Below, one piece after another: positions 54,001 through 61,048 of a stretch of 64,000 nt of DNA (positions are counted from its first letter, which is position 1; each line of letters opens with the position of its first letter). The position numbers and the translations under genes are program-made. The notes under the pieces were generated by a model that saw only the letters and a program-made list of their open reading frames with translations, was not told where the DNA came from and ran no database searches. The stretch is from Kutzneria kofuensis (lineage in GTDB: Bacteria; Actinomycetota; Actinomycetes; Mycobacteriales; Pseudonocardiaceae): the NCBI RefSeq assembly GCF_014203355.1, contig NZ_JACHIR010000002.1, positions 558,001 through 622,000 on the forward strand, given 5' to 3'.

Positions 54001-54252
54001 ACCCAGGTGAAGGAAGCGGTGGAGGAGAAGCAGGTCGTCGACTACACCGTCACGCCGCTGTACGAGGGACATCGCACGGTGCCCTACGCGTACGAGATGG
54101 ACGCGGTCGGCACCGCCCCCAAGGGCGTCAGGCCGATCAACCTGCACCGGGAGATCCCGAACAAGATCTGGGGCGTGAACTCCCCGGGCTGGCACAACCT
54201 CGGCCGCGCCAGCAAGGACGGGCAGCCGGTGCCGACTGGTGGCATGAAGTAG
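45022..54252 (+). CDS. Giant RHS/YD-repeat polymorphic toxin with C-terminal nuclease domain
   Basis: This 3076-residue protein has an N-terminal membrane/signal helix (residues ~20-48). A DNRLRE-type beta domain follows (~330-515), then an Ig-like part (~530-650), an RHS start module (GAGWTSTYDMKL), a LamG domain (~971-1203) and a long array of YD repeats (~1345-2560; GYDxxGN units). The RHS core has GYQGDWTDPGTGQVDMGARWYDPA and TSRDSM. After a Gly/His linker (2731-2761) and a helical stretch, the last ~180 residues resemble a DNA/RNA non-specific endonuclease of the Endonuclea_NS_2 type: NCHLLGSQLGGSGTDLRNL with His2950. It should deliver the nuclease to competitors. No immunity gene is recognised next to it. 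Confidence 0.85.
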   Translation: MGRRRSRGFWWIWWVSASVPVKITALGLAIVMLGGVVATGIVGPFGGGPGGPAYAHGPAQRWGAAASSGAPSGKPGNRVLPESLRGRYPSLTWRPPQNEATVETPPAATTTGFDPKTSTEIPAARSAYDTTYANTDGTETTEFSTVPVNYRTAQGWRPIDTRLTSDGRSGWRNTADSVGLDFAPTASAPNLATVDTGASQQVSFGLDGASAANGTVSDSTITYPGVKPHVDLKLEARPGGVKETLVLDSPDAPTTYVFPLRLNGLTPKLVGGQVVLSDAAGETKAVIPAGDMLDAGAARSAGVTYRLTGSALEVTLDAVWLHDPARRFPVQVDPTIKMPVDGGSGTDAMYVQEGVGSAKGDQDLLVGTVNGHQSASYVKFSDLVGKLQYHTIFGAQLWMVEYNSDSCKPREITVDPVTGSWTGGSGYSWPGPAVGGSLASKSFAHGYIAFGHSSSDCPTAGETINLGAAGRDLVQRWVNGDQPNYGLSIRGSDDSLSGKWFTGTGTANPPKLYVTHSPYNASYSIPNPVPNPPVLQNQDGKIKVSVTNKSAESWAPGNYYLAYRAYNATTGASVTQQRSANLTSTVARGGRVTLDATIKALPPGKYFLDFTMVHTGGQVFTDYQVPPARLVLQVFDIPPVVQELYPPNGFQAPTLTPQLWARALDIDAPPSSTLQFKFQVCLRDDAGNPTGCSDSGYQTKQAWTVPAGTVSWTKAYMWRAYVKDATNEVISPYSTILTSVPQPDITSHLSGAPYGEQHQDFDPQVGNYSTAAVDASVNTVGPQLTLTRTYNSLDPRKDGLFGAGWTSTYDMKLVPDNDGSGNVVITYPDGQQVRYGKNADGSYAAPAGRTASLTLDATSWKLLDKSGTTYQFSTAGRLNRITDNAGHAIVLTYDTNTGKLSKAQVSNSQTNTAGRSLSFAWTGNHVTSVQTDPVNGAPLAWAYSYTGDTLTKVCGPGSACTNYGYATGSHYRSAVLDSHPESYWRLDEPDGTAAGSEVSVNLGKDAATYSNVTLGAAGAFAGTTDTAVSFNGTTSAVTLPKGTVKKSRDAAVELWFKNSLTGSGGPLLGYQDKALGSASTTGVPVLYVGTDGKLRGQFATGSINPITSATAVNDGKWHQVVLSSMGSTQTLYLDGAKVADLTGKQIDASLLTFNQLGAAYATTPASWPAWGTTAQRSYAGAIDDVSIYSGPLGAAAVAAHYKAGTGAADQLSSITLPSGKAAASVTYDVARDRVKEYTDGNGGTWKVGTPTVYGGDTDLRRSVEVLDPSNRPSLYEYDAIGGWLLRYGQPLGIEARDDDAPGEPTATPPPPTESCTQPDPNDPAFCTTIPGDSGGPVFVRYDAEGVSIRSYSYDADGNLGKVTDENGDSTSMTYDSRGDAISTTTCRAANDCQTTRTTYPATITNQYDPRSYLATETRDARSASATDNTYRTSYTYHSTGQVATRTGPDGSLIQNAYTSGAEAAFGGGIQPAGLLASTMDGRGKVTKYSYYANGDLGQLTAASGLVTQYTYDAIGRLASQKQISDSFPAGVVTTYTYDGWSRPLSVTEPQTTDAVSNAKHQRRTTTTYDVDGNPTRVDVSDVVGGDPSRAVTTDYDEHDRPIRVTDAVGNETSYGYDQFGNVTTETDANGNRYDYAYTARNSIAEVRLRNWHSDPPGAPAIANDYLILHAYSYDFAGRLASDTDAMGRRTEYQYYGDGLKHRVVLKGFHNPDGSTKDYVLEDDSYDAAGNLTKQVTDNGTTVTQHTPDLNGRPVSTVVDPGGLNRTTTFRYDANGNVTHTEVSGKASNVPWIMPTTPSTVDYTYDDVNDVLTKTVTDGTTPRTTSYTYDQRGLQTSVTDPRGNVSGASKAAFTTTMAYDELGRQTGSTGPALSVESGGNPATTQAPTRRTGYDTFDDQVELADELGNVSRAAYDDAGRMTTQTAPGYQAPGTSQVITPTTKYSYDGNGNVTSITDPRGNVTRTTYDQLDRTATVDAPSTTNDDRAVTVYTYSRTGMLLSTVDANGARTEATYDDLDRQVSGTAVERKPSSAAYTTGMRYDDQGNLLRVTSPTGATTVNTYDTVGELTGTTDPSGIPAQYGYDYAGRQVRSSDGLGRTTQTSYDLLGQVVAVADLKADGTTLRTTKYGHDLVGNVTSVTDPLQATTTYAYDAASQLVSQVEPVDAKTTITSSFGYDAAGNTTRFTDGRGNATITTYNSLGLAESTIEPATAAQPNPADRTWTTGYDANGNAVRITAPGNVVQQNTFDAANRLTDATGSGAEAVTAPRHVGYDLAGRVVTAGSDTYTYNDRDEILSSNGPSGTASFGYDGDGNQTSRTDAAGTTAYGFVKARLDSVTDGLTGTKQQLGYDGAGQVKTVGYGAGRTRTYGYDDFGRLSTDVLTNSAAQTVAGTTYHYDLDDQLSDKTELGVTTSYTYDQSGRLTSDTTNGTTTAYGWDAAGNRTKAGNTTATYDERNRLLTAGGASYTYTARGTLASNGTVQYSYDAFDRLTSAPGQTYSYDSLDRVAARNGTSFTYAGQGDEPVSDGSETYARGPGGDLLAVRANGSNQLTLSDRHYDVVGSFNPSDTTLNALSGTTAYSPFGQVTAHTGDTGNLGYQGDWTDPGTGQVDMGARWYDPAGGVFTSRDSMSLNPQPSNNANRYLYGNGDPVDETDPTGHFGWGSLLKFGKRLTGPEGDLIQTELKMLYNVVKPTPLGDDSCTAIYGMECDAYYHSLYHESAHDLFCDTHAWTSQCGGGGRYPYSSGGSHHGGGGSGYHPGGGGGSPIDWAERAAEAARKAAYERALRITQAARDAAEDAAKHTAIAVGSAATTAVMNMPTLVSSTPTAAAAIVDTIENVVADNKAQAQKIYQAAVDAAGTVVAVVSLASQTKTKTDSRRDQDCRERLPEPNYMPVDASNGSRATGVEACVTYDDLRTGTGTKKTIRPPGYNWAGRYGAYLGSTPPKLWINNCHLLGSQLGGSGTDLRNLSTCSRATNANPQAQQDPGFQPNMYWFETQVKEAVEEKQVVDYTVTPLYEGHRTVPYAYEMDAVGTAPKGVRPINLHREIPNKIWGVNSPGWHNLGRASKDGQPVPTGGMK

Positions 54253-54274
54253 CCATTCGTTCAAGGAGAATGAT

Positions 54275-56527
54275 GTGCACAGAAAGATGATCGGGGCACT
54301 GGCGGCAGCGGTGTTCGCGCTGACCGCCGTGACCACGGTGGCGCACGCCCCGGCGGCGCACGCGGACGCGGCCGGCCGCGGCGGCGACTTCGTGCCGCTG
54401 CCGTCCACGCCGGCGGTGCTCGACACGCGCAGCGGCACCGGCGGGATCAGCACCCAGGTCGGCGCGGCCGCGACGGTCAGCTTCCCGGTGCTCGGGGTCG
54501 GCCAGGTGCCGGCCACCGGCGTCGGCTCGGTGCTGGTCCGCGTCGGCCTGCTCAACCCGACCGCCACCACGTTCGCCGAGCTGTGGCCGGACGGCACGGC
54601 CCGGCCGAACATCACCATGATCTCGGCGGTCGCCGGCGAGCAGATCTCCAACACCGCGGTGGTCAAGGTCGGCGCCAACGGCAAGATCGACCTGTACAAC
54701 AACGCCGGCAAGACCGACGTCGTGGTCGAGGTGCAGGGCTACTTCAAGGCCGAGCAGGGCACCACCGGCGGCGGTTTCGTGCCGCTGACCCACTCCCGGC
54801 TGATCGACACCCGCAGCGGGCTGGGCACCACCACCGGCACGATCGCCGCCGGCGCGTCCCGCACGGTCACCATCACCGGCAGCCTGGTGCCGACCGGTTC
54901 CGCGGCCGCCATGGTGAACCTGCTCGTGCCGGGCGCGGCCAACCCGGGCTGGCTGTCGGTGACCCCGGTCGGCGGCAACTCCCGGCCCGTGTTCAACTTC
55001 GAGAAGGGCTCCACCCAGTCCGCGGCGGTGCTGTCGCTGCCGGCCAACGGCCAGGTGACCTTCACCAACAGGGGCCCGGACGCGATCAACCTGGTGGTCA
55101 ACGTGGAGGGCTACTGGACCTCCAGCTCCACGCAGGGCGCGGGCTACCGCCAGGTGGCGAGCCGGCTGCTGAACACCCGCTCGGTCGGCACCGGTCAGCC
55201 GCTGGCCGCCAACGCCACGATCGACGTGCAGGTCGGCGGTACCAACGGCCTGCCGACCCGCGGCATCGCCGGCGCGCACCTGAACCTGGTCGTCACGCCC
55301 GAGGACGCCGGTTACCTGAAGGCGTGGCCGGTGGGCCAGGCCGAGCCGTCCGTGAGTGTCATGGACTTCAACGCCGGCGACTGGCGGGACAACTCGCTGG
55401 TGCTCACGCCCGGCACCGACGGCAAGATCCGCATCCGCAACGGCAGCTCCGGCACCATCCACCTGATCGTGGACCTGCTCGGCTGGTACTCCAACCCACA
55501 GGCCGCCGTGCCCGTCGCCCAGAACACCCGGATGACCGCGATGCAGGCCGCCCCGGTCGCCGGCGCCACCGTCGGCACCCTCGAATACGCCTACGTGGAC
55601 AACGCCGGCCGGGTCGTCGAGGGTCACCAGTCCGATGTGGACAACTTCGGTTCCGTGCAGTGGACCGTGATCTCCGGCAACGAGGCGTTCACCGGCCAGC
55701 CCTCGCTGACCCAGCTGGCCAACGGCAAGATCCAGGTCGGCGCGCAGTACACCGACGGCGGCGACATCTGGGCCGACACGCAGACCGCCGCCGGCGTGCA
55801 GACGTGGTCCCCCTGGGCCGACTTCGGCGGTTCCATGGCCTCGCCGCCGGTGACGTCGAAGCTGTCCGACGGCACCGTCGTCGACTTCGCCGTCGACGCC
55901 GACGGCAAGCTGTGGGCCTACGCCCAGACCGGTTCCGTGCCGTTCTGGAAGAACCTCGGCGACCAGGACCTCGTCTCCGGCATCTCCGTGGTGCAGGTCC
56001 GTGACGGCCTTCGGGTGTTCGGTCTCAACGGCGCCGGGTCGCTGCGCAGCATCGAGTACTACAACGACGGCACCCTGTCCGCGTGGAGCGACCTCGGTGG
56101 CTTCGGCCTGTCCGGCCAGCCCGCCGTCGTCGTCCGCCCCGGCTTCCTGCTGCAGGTCTTCGCCCGCTCCGCCGACGGCACCATCGTGACCAAGCTGGCC
56201 AACTCCGACGGCTCCTGGCCGGCGGACTTCCAGCCGGTCGGGACCTTCGTGGCGGCCGGCGCCCCGGCGGCGATCATGGACCCCGCCCTCGGCCGCCTGG
56301 CCGTGGTCGTTCGCGGCACCGACAACGAGATCTACCACGTGTGGGAGACCGCCACCGGCAGCAACACCTGGGGCGACTGGACCAAGACCGTCGCCGCGAC
56401 GGATCCCGCCGCCACCGACCCCGGTGTCGCGCCGTACCTCAACTCCAACGGCCAGTCCTGGATGATCACCTTCCGCAACGCCAACGGCGCTGTGCGGTTC
56501 TACGACCGCCAGCTGCCCAGCGCCTGA
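54275..56527 (+). CDS. Secreted repeat and beta-propeller-like protein
   Basis: This 750-residue protein has an AAGGAGAA site before the GTG at 54275 and a signal peptide (MIGALAAAVFALTAVTTVAHA). Three ~125-residue modules follow, each starting with a LDTRSGTG / LIDTRSGLG / LLNTRSVGTG motif and ending near GYF, GYW or GWY; these modules accompany extracellular actinobacterial enzymes. The C-terminal ~300 residues have repeated blades (SWSPWADFGGSMASPP-type, WSDLGGFGLSGQPAVV) like PLL-type lectin propellers. No enzyme site is seen. It follows the RHS gene by 22 bases and is probably co-transcribed. Confidence 0.75.
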   Translation: MHRKMIGALAAAVFALTAVTTVAHAPAAHADAAGRGGDFVPLPSTPAVLDTRSGTGGISTQVGAAATVSFPVLGVGQVPATGVGSVLVRVGLLNPTATTFAELWPDGTARPNITMISAVAGEQISNTAVVKVGANGKIDLYNNAGKTDVVVEVQGYFKAEQGTTGGGFVPLTHSRLIDTRSGLGTTTGTIAAGASRTVTITGSLVPTGSAAAMVNLLVPGAANPGWLSVTPVGGNSRPVFNFEKGSTQSAAVLSLPANGQVTFTNRGPDAINLVVNVEGYWTSSSTQGAGYRQVASRLLNTRSVGTGQPLAANATIDVQVGGTNGLPTRGIAGAHLNLVVTPEDAGYLKAWPVGQAEPSVSVMDFNAGDWRDNSLVLTPGTDGKIRIRNGSSGTIHLIVDLLGWYSNPQAAVPVAQNTRMTAMQAAPVAGATVGTLEYAYVDNAGRVVEGHQSDVDNFGSVQWTVISGNEAFTGQPSLTQLANGKIQVGAQYTDGGDIWADTQTAAGVQTWSPWADFGGSMASPPVTSKLSDGTVVDFAVDADGKLWAYAQTGSVPFWKNLGDQDLVSGISVVQVRDGLRVFGLNGAGSLRSIEYYNDGTLSAWSDLGGFGLSGQPAVVVRPGFLLQVFARSADGTIVTKLANSDGSWPADFQPVGTFVAAGAPAAIMDPALGRLAVVVRGTDNEIYHVWETATGSNTWGDWTKTVAATDPAATDPGVAPYLNSNGQSWMITFRNANGAVRFYDRQLPSA

Positions 56528-56541
56528 GGGCGCTGTTCACC

Positions 56542-56572
56542 GGGCCGGCCCCTGCTCCCCGGGGGCCGGCCC
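56542..56572 (+). terminator. Intrinsic terminator after the RHS operon
   Basis: Arms GGGCCGGCCCC and GGGGCCGGCCC (11 bp) flank a 9-base loop and are followed by TCCTTCTT, 14 bases after the stop codon. Confidence 0.8.
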
Positions 56573-56689
56573 TCCTTCTTCCGCCGCCCTGGCTCTCCCG
56601 CGCCCCCGCTTCCTCCCGCCCGATTCCCCGCCCCTGCCCATCCCTGGCTCCCTCCCCCGGCCCTCACTCTCATTTCCTCGGAGATTTCC

Positions 56690-58003
56690 TTGCGGTACCG
56701 CGTGTTGGGTCATGTCACCGTGCACGACGGGCCGCTGGGCGGTCCCAAGCCGCGCACGGTGCTGGCGGCCCTTCTGCTGCACGCCAACCAGGTCGTGTCG
56801 GATCGGCGGCTGCGCGACCTGGTGTGGGGCGACAGCCCGCCGGCCACGGTGCGCAGCCAGCTCCAGATCTACGTCTCGGGCCTGCGCAAGCTGCTCGGGG
56901 CGGACACGATCCAGCGGCAGGGGTCGGGATACCTGATCAGGGTGCGGCCGGGCGAGCTGGACCTGGACGTGTTCAACGCGCTGGTGGAACAGAGCCGATT
57001 TCGCGAGGCGCTGGAGTTGTGGCCGGGTCCGGCGCTGGGCGGCTGCGCGGAGTCCCTTGTGGACGATGTCAGGCTCGACGAGCGGCGGCTGGCGGCGCTG
57101 GAGGCGTTGTTCGACGGCGAACTGGAACACGGCAATGCGGCCGCGCTGATCGGTGAGCTGCGCCGGCTGACGGCCGAGAACCCGTATCGTGAGCGGCTGG
57201 CCGAGCAACTGATGCTGGCCCTGCACGGCAGCGGCCGCACGTCGGAGGCCCTGGAGGCGTACGCCACGGCCCGGCGACGGCTGGCCACCGAACTCGGCAT
57301 CGAACCGGGAGACCGGTTGCGCGACCTGCACCGGCGGCTCCTCGGCGGCGCAACCCCCGTGCCGGCGAACACGCCGGTTCCCGCGCAACTCCCCCACGCC
57401 CTCGAAGGCTTCACGGGTCGGCACGCGGAACTCGCGGCCCTGGACGCGGATCTCGCGGGCTGGTCCGGGGAATCGGTGCGGATCCGGGTGCTCAGCGGCG
57501 AAGCGGGCGTGGGCAAGACGGCGCTGGCGCTGCACTGGGCCCATCGCGTCCGCAGGGAGTTCCCGGACGGCCAGCTCTACGTCGACCTTGCCCGGATGGA
57601 CCCGGCCTCGGCGCTGGCGGCGCTGCTGCGGTCGCTGGGGATCGACAAGGTTCCGGATCTGGTCGACGAGCGGGCGGCGCTGTTCCGGTCGGCGCTGGCA
57701 GACCGGAAGTGCCTGCTGTTGCTGGACAACGCCGCCGACGCGGACCAGGTGCGACCGTTGCTGCCGGGGCGGTCGGCGCTGGTGCTGGTGACGAGCCGGG
57801 TGAGGCTCACGGGCCTGGTCGCGCGTGACGGAGCCCGGGCGCTGCCGCTACATCCGCGCGTGCGGCGTGGCGGAAACGGTGTCGAACGGCAGCCGGAGCG
57901 CGGTCACGTTGCCCAGATCGGCGTTGTTCTGCCGCACCGAGTCCAGCTCCGCAGTCGACAGGGCCTTGCGGAAGATCCGGAACTCGTCGAGCGAACCGTT
58001 TAG
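56690..58003 (+). CDS. Truncated SARP regulator (NB-ARC cut, antisense tail)
   Basis: A TTG at 56690 after GGAG starts RYRVLGHVTVHDGPLGG. The winged helix (to ~95), BTAD domain (~100-225) and NB-ARC start are intact: GEAGVGKTAL with Lys276 and CLLLLDNAADADQV. After GARALPLHP (residue ~386, base ~57848) family similarity ends, exactly where the convergent sialidase gene ends. The last ~51 codons are antisense to that gene and encode no domain. The NB-ARC remainder and TPR part are missing. It may be a decayed gene or a short, possibly constitutive, SARP. Confidence 0.72.
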   Translation: MRYRVLGHVTVHDGPLGGPKPRTVLAALLLHANQVVSDRRLRDLVWGDSPPATVRSQLQIYVSGLRKLLGADTIQRQGSGYLIRVRPGELDLDVFNALVEQSRFREALELWPGPALGGCAESLVDDVRLDERRLAALEALFDGELEHGNAAALIGELRRLTAENPYRERLAEQLMLALHGSGRTSEALEAYATARRRLATELGIEPGDRLRDLHRRLLGGATPVPANTPVPAQLPHALEGFTGRHAELAALDADLAGWSGESVRIRVLSGEAGVGKTALALHWAHRVRREFPDGQLYVDLARMDPASALAALLRSLGIDKVPDLVDERAALFRSALADRKCLLLLDNAADADQVRPLLPGRSALVLVTSRVRLTGLVARDGARALPLHPRVRRGGNGVERQPERGHVAQIGVVLPHRVQLRSRQGLAEDPELVERTV

Positions 58004-61000
58004 CCAGCCTGTCCCGTCCGGCCGAGCCCCGAGCTGGAAACCGGTGGCGGTGAACGTATCGCCGTAGGTCAGCGATCCGGCCACACCGGACGCATTGGTC
58101 GTCGCGGCGTCCACGATGAGCGACAGCTGGTTTCCGCTGCGACGCAAGGCTACGTGGTGCCAACTGCCGTCCCGGAAGACGGTGTCGGGCGCCGCCACCG
58201 AGGCGATGCCGGCATCGGTCTGGAGGTACGCGTAGAGCCGATCCTGCGACGGTTGGGCCCGCAGCCACAGGCCCCGCTGGGTCGCGCCGACGCCACCGGC
58301 CCAGAAGATCACCTGATCGGCCGTGCCGGCGGTGTACCTGAGCCAGGTGGTGATCGTGAAGTCCTGGTCGCCGAGGTTCGTCGCCGCCGAGTACGGGATC
58401 TGCACGGTGTCGTCCACCCCGTCGAAGGTCAGCGCGCTGCCCGCCTTGCCGGTTCCCGGCGTTGCGCCGCCACGCACGTACGCGCCGCCGCAGTGGCTGG
58501 AGTAGTCCGGTGTGGACGGTCCGTCGGCCAGGCGGACCACGTCGTGCTTCTGGGTGTTCTGACTGTCGAACGACCACCAGATCGCCGGCAGCTCCGCCGG
58601 GTACGCGCCGGCCGCCTCGGCCGCGGTGAGCGCACGCGGGTAGAACCGGGCCTCGTCGATCGCGCCGGTGAACACGTCCGTCCCGTCCGGCTTCGAGCCC
58701 ACCCGCAGGCCGAGCACGTCCGCCTTGCCGGCACTCACCGACCCCGTGAGCCCGGACGCCGTCGCCGACAGGGTGCCGACGCTCAGCCGGACCTGGCCGC
58801 CGATTCGGGTCAGAGCCAGGGCGTGCCAGGCGTTGTCGCCGAACGCCGTCGCCCCGGAGGCGTCGGGCAGCGCGACACTCACCTCGCCGGTGTCGGTCTG
58901 TACCCAGGCGTACAGTCGGTCCTGCGACGGCTGCGCGCGGACCCACACCGATCGCTGGCCGGCGGTCGCGCCGTACGCCCACACCAACGCCTGGTTGGGG
59001 CTGCTGGCGGTGGCCGAGTACTTGAACCAGGTGGTGATCGTGAAGTCGCCGCTGCCGACGTCCAGCCCCGGCACGAACGGCGTCTCCGCACCGGGATGCG
59101 CCGCGCTCACCTGCAGCGCGGTGGTGCCGGTGGCCCGGCCGGCGACGAGGGAACCCAGGCCGCCGAGGAGATTCGCGTCCGCGCAGTGCGCCGACAGGTC
59201 GTCCGACATCGCGACCGAGCCGCGGGCCGGCACCGTCGCGTCATCGATCACCTGGAACGCCAGGTGCGCGGTCTCCCTTCCACCGACGTTGAGATGGAAG
59301 TCGCCGATGGTGCCGTGGAACGGGTCGCCGGCGGCGGAGTCCAACTTCGCACCGAGACGAAGGCCGACCGGGCCAGCGCTGACCGAGCCCGTCACGCCGC
59401 TCGCGGTCGCGGCGGCGCCGTCCACGGTGAGCTTGATCTGGCCACCGGTTCTGGCCAGCGTCAGGTGATGCGTGACGTTGTTGCCGAACGCGACCGCCGA
59501 CGAGGTGTCCTTGAGAGCCACCTGCGCCCCGGTGGCTCCCTGTACCCATGCGTACAGCTGGTCCTGCCCCGGCTGCGCGCGGAGCCAGACCTGCGGCACA
59601 CCGGCGCCGACTCCGTACGCCCACAACAGCACCTGGTCAGCGCTGGTCGAGGTGGCGGTGTAGCGGAACGTCAGGTCGTAGGCGAAGTCGTCGGCGCCGG
59701 GGTCGACGGACCGGCTGTGCGGGATGTCCGCGTAGTCGCCGGCGCCGTCCAGGACCAGGCCGTTGTCGACGGTCGCGTTGCCAGCCGGGTAAGCGTCGTT
59801 CGCCTCGGGCGACGAGTCCGGTGTCGTCGGCGCCGCCGCTGTCGACGGCTGCCCCGACGGGTCGCCGACGAATGTGCCCGGCAGGCCGATCTCCGCCGGC
59901 GTGAACCGGTTGAACCGGATCTCGTCGGCGGAGAAGCTCACGCCGCCCTCGTAGAGCACGCCGATCTCGCCGTCGGCCAGCTCGGCGAGGTCCGAGTAGC
60001 CGGACCGGTCGTTGGTGATCAGCCCGTGCGCGGGCGTCGCCCAGCTGCCGCCGTTGTTGGTGGAGTAGCGGATCTGGAGGTGGGTGCGGTCGGTCGGGTC
60101 GGACGGCGCGGCGAAGATCAGCGTGTCGCCGGGCATGCTCTTGTACGTCTGGCGCAGCGCCAGCACCGCGCCCTGCACGTTCGGCGTGACCAGCGACGGC
60201 ACCGTGGCGAAGACCGGGAAGGTGGTCCCGCCGTCCGCGCTCACCGCCGCCACCCGATGATCGCCCGTCGTGATCTCGTTGCGGCCGGCCGCGTACAGGC
60301 GCCCGTCGGCCAGCTCGGCGACGGAGATCTCCGCCGGACTGACCTCTCCGTCCACATAGGAGTTCGGCGCCTGGCTCGCCTGCCAGGAATCGCCGTGGTC
60401 GTCGCTGTACAGCACGCCGGCGTTCACCACGCCGCTCTTGGGCTTCTGGTGCGCGCCAACGACAAGCCGACCGTTGCGCAGCTGGACGCCGTGACCGGGT
60501 CCGGTCGCGAACCAGCCGTTGTTCGTGCCGTCGAACGTGGCCGGCAGCTGCGTGGCCGCCGACCAGGTCAGGCCGTCGTCGTCGCTGTGCTGGGCCCAGG
60601 GCAGCCGCTGCCCCGACACGCTCGCCTCGTTCGACGTGGACACCAGCATGATCCGCCCGGTGGTCTCGTCGACCACCGGCGACGGGTTTCCCCTGGTGAA
60701 CGCCGCGAACGGATCGTCCTGCCGACCTGAGAGCACCACCCGGACCGGGCCCCAGGTGCGGCCGTCGTCGGTGGACCGGCGGACCACGGTGTCGATGTCG
60801 CCGCGGTCCGCGCAGGACGGCGACTTCCGGCCCTCCGCGAACGCGAGCAGACTGCCCCGCGTCGTCCTGATCAGTGCCGGGATACGGAAGCAGCCGTAAC
60901 CGGCCGTGCCGGCCCGGAACAGCACCTGTTCCGTGCCCGCCACCGCCGATTGCGACGCGCTCACCCCGCTCGCCGCCGCATCCGGCGCCACCGCCAGCAT

Positions 61001-61048
61001 CAGGACGAGCGCGACCACCAGACCTCGCACCATGCCGGCCATCGTCAC
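57848..61048 (-). CDS. Secreted GH33 sialidase with three LamG domains
   Basis: This 1066-residue protein starts at a GTG overlapping the EamA stop (GTGA); ATG codons at 61042 and 61033 are alternatives. A signal peptide (VRGLVVALVLMLAVAPDAAA) is followed by the six-bladed sialidase domain (~35-400). It has the FRIPALIRT motif and Asp boxes such as STDDGRTWG, SDDDGLTWS, SDDHGDSWQ and STNNGGSWA. Three LamG/concanavalin-like domains follow (~430-600, ~655-815, ~870-1055), each with a RLYAW/QDRLYA strand. It should release sialic acid or a similar nonulosonic acid from extracellular glycans. Its 3' 156 bases overlap the truncated SARP. Confidence 0.87.
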   Translation of the reverse strand: MTMAGMVRGLVVALVLMLAVAPDAAASGVSASQSAVAGTEQVLFRAGTAGYGCFRIPALIRTTRGSLLAFAEGRKSPSCADRGDIDTVVRRSTDDGRTWGPVRVVLSGRQDDPFAAFTRGNPSPVVDETTGRIMLVSTSNEASVSGQRLPWAQHSDDDGLTWSAATQLPATFDGTNNGWFATGPGHGVQLRNGRLVVGAHQKPKSGVVNAGVLYSDDHGDSWQASQAPNSYVDGEVSPAEISVAELADGRLYAAGRNEITTGDHRVAAVSADGGTTFPVFATVPSLVTPNVQGAVLALRQTYKSMPGDTLIFAAPSDPTDRTHLQIRYSTNNGGSWATPAHGLITNDRSGYSDLAELADGEIGVLYEGGVSFSADEIRFNRFTPAEIGLPGTFVGDPSGQPSTAAAPTTPDSSPEANDAYPAGNATVDNGLVLDGAGDYADIPHSRSVDPGADDFAYDLTFRYTATSTSADQVLLWAYGVGAGVPQVWLRAQPGQDQLYAWVQGATGAQVALKDTSSAVAFGNNVTHHLTLARTGGQIKLTVDGAAATASGVTGSVSAGPVGLRLGAKLDSAAGDPFHGTIGDFHLNVGGRETAHLAFQVIDDATVPARGSVAMSDDLSAHCADANLLGGLGSLVAGRATGTTALQVSAAHPGAETPFVPGLDVGSGDFTITTWFKYSATASSPNQALVWAYGATAGQRSVWVRAQPSQDRLYAWVQTDTGEVSVALPDASGATAFGDNAWHALALTRIGGQVRLSVGTLSATASGLTGSVSAGKADVLGLRVGSKPDGTDVFTGAIDEARFYPRALTAAEAAGAYPAELPAIWWSFDSQNTQKHDVVRLADGPSTPDYSSHCGGAYVRGGATPGTGKAGSALTFDGVDDTVQIPYSAATNLGDQDFTITTWLRYTAGTADQVIFWAGGVGATQRGLWLRAQPSQDRLYAYLQTDAGIASVAAPDTVFRDGSWHHVALRRSGNQLSLIVDAATTNASGVAGSLTYGDTFTATGFQLGARPDGTGWLNGSLDEFRIFRKALSTAELDSVRQNNADLGNVTALRLPFDTVSATPHARM

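Noticed and set aside
54137-56338. Minus-strand frame opposite the secreted repeat protein
   Set aside because: Gly/His/Val-rich shadow with no domain. The plus strand has a signal peptide and repeats.
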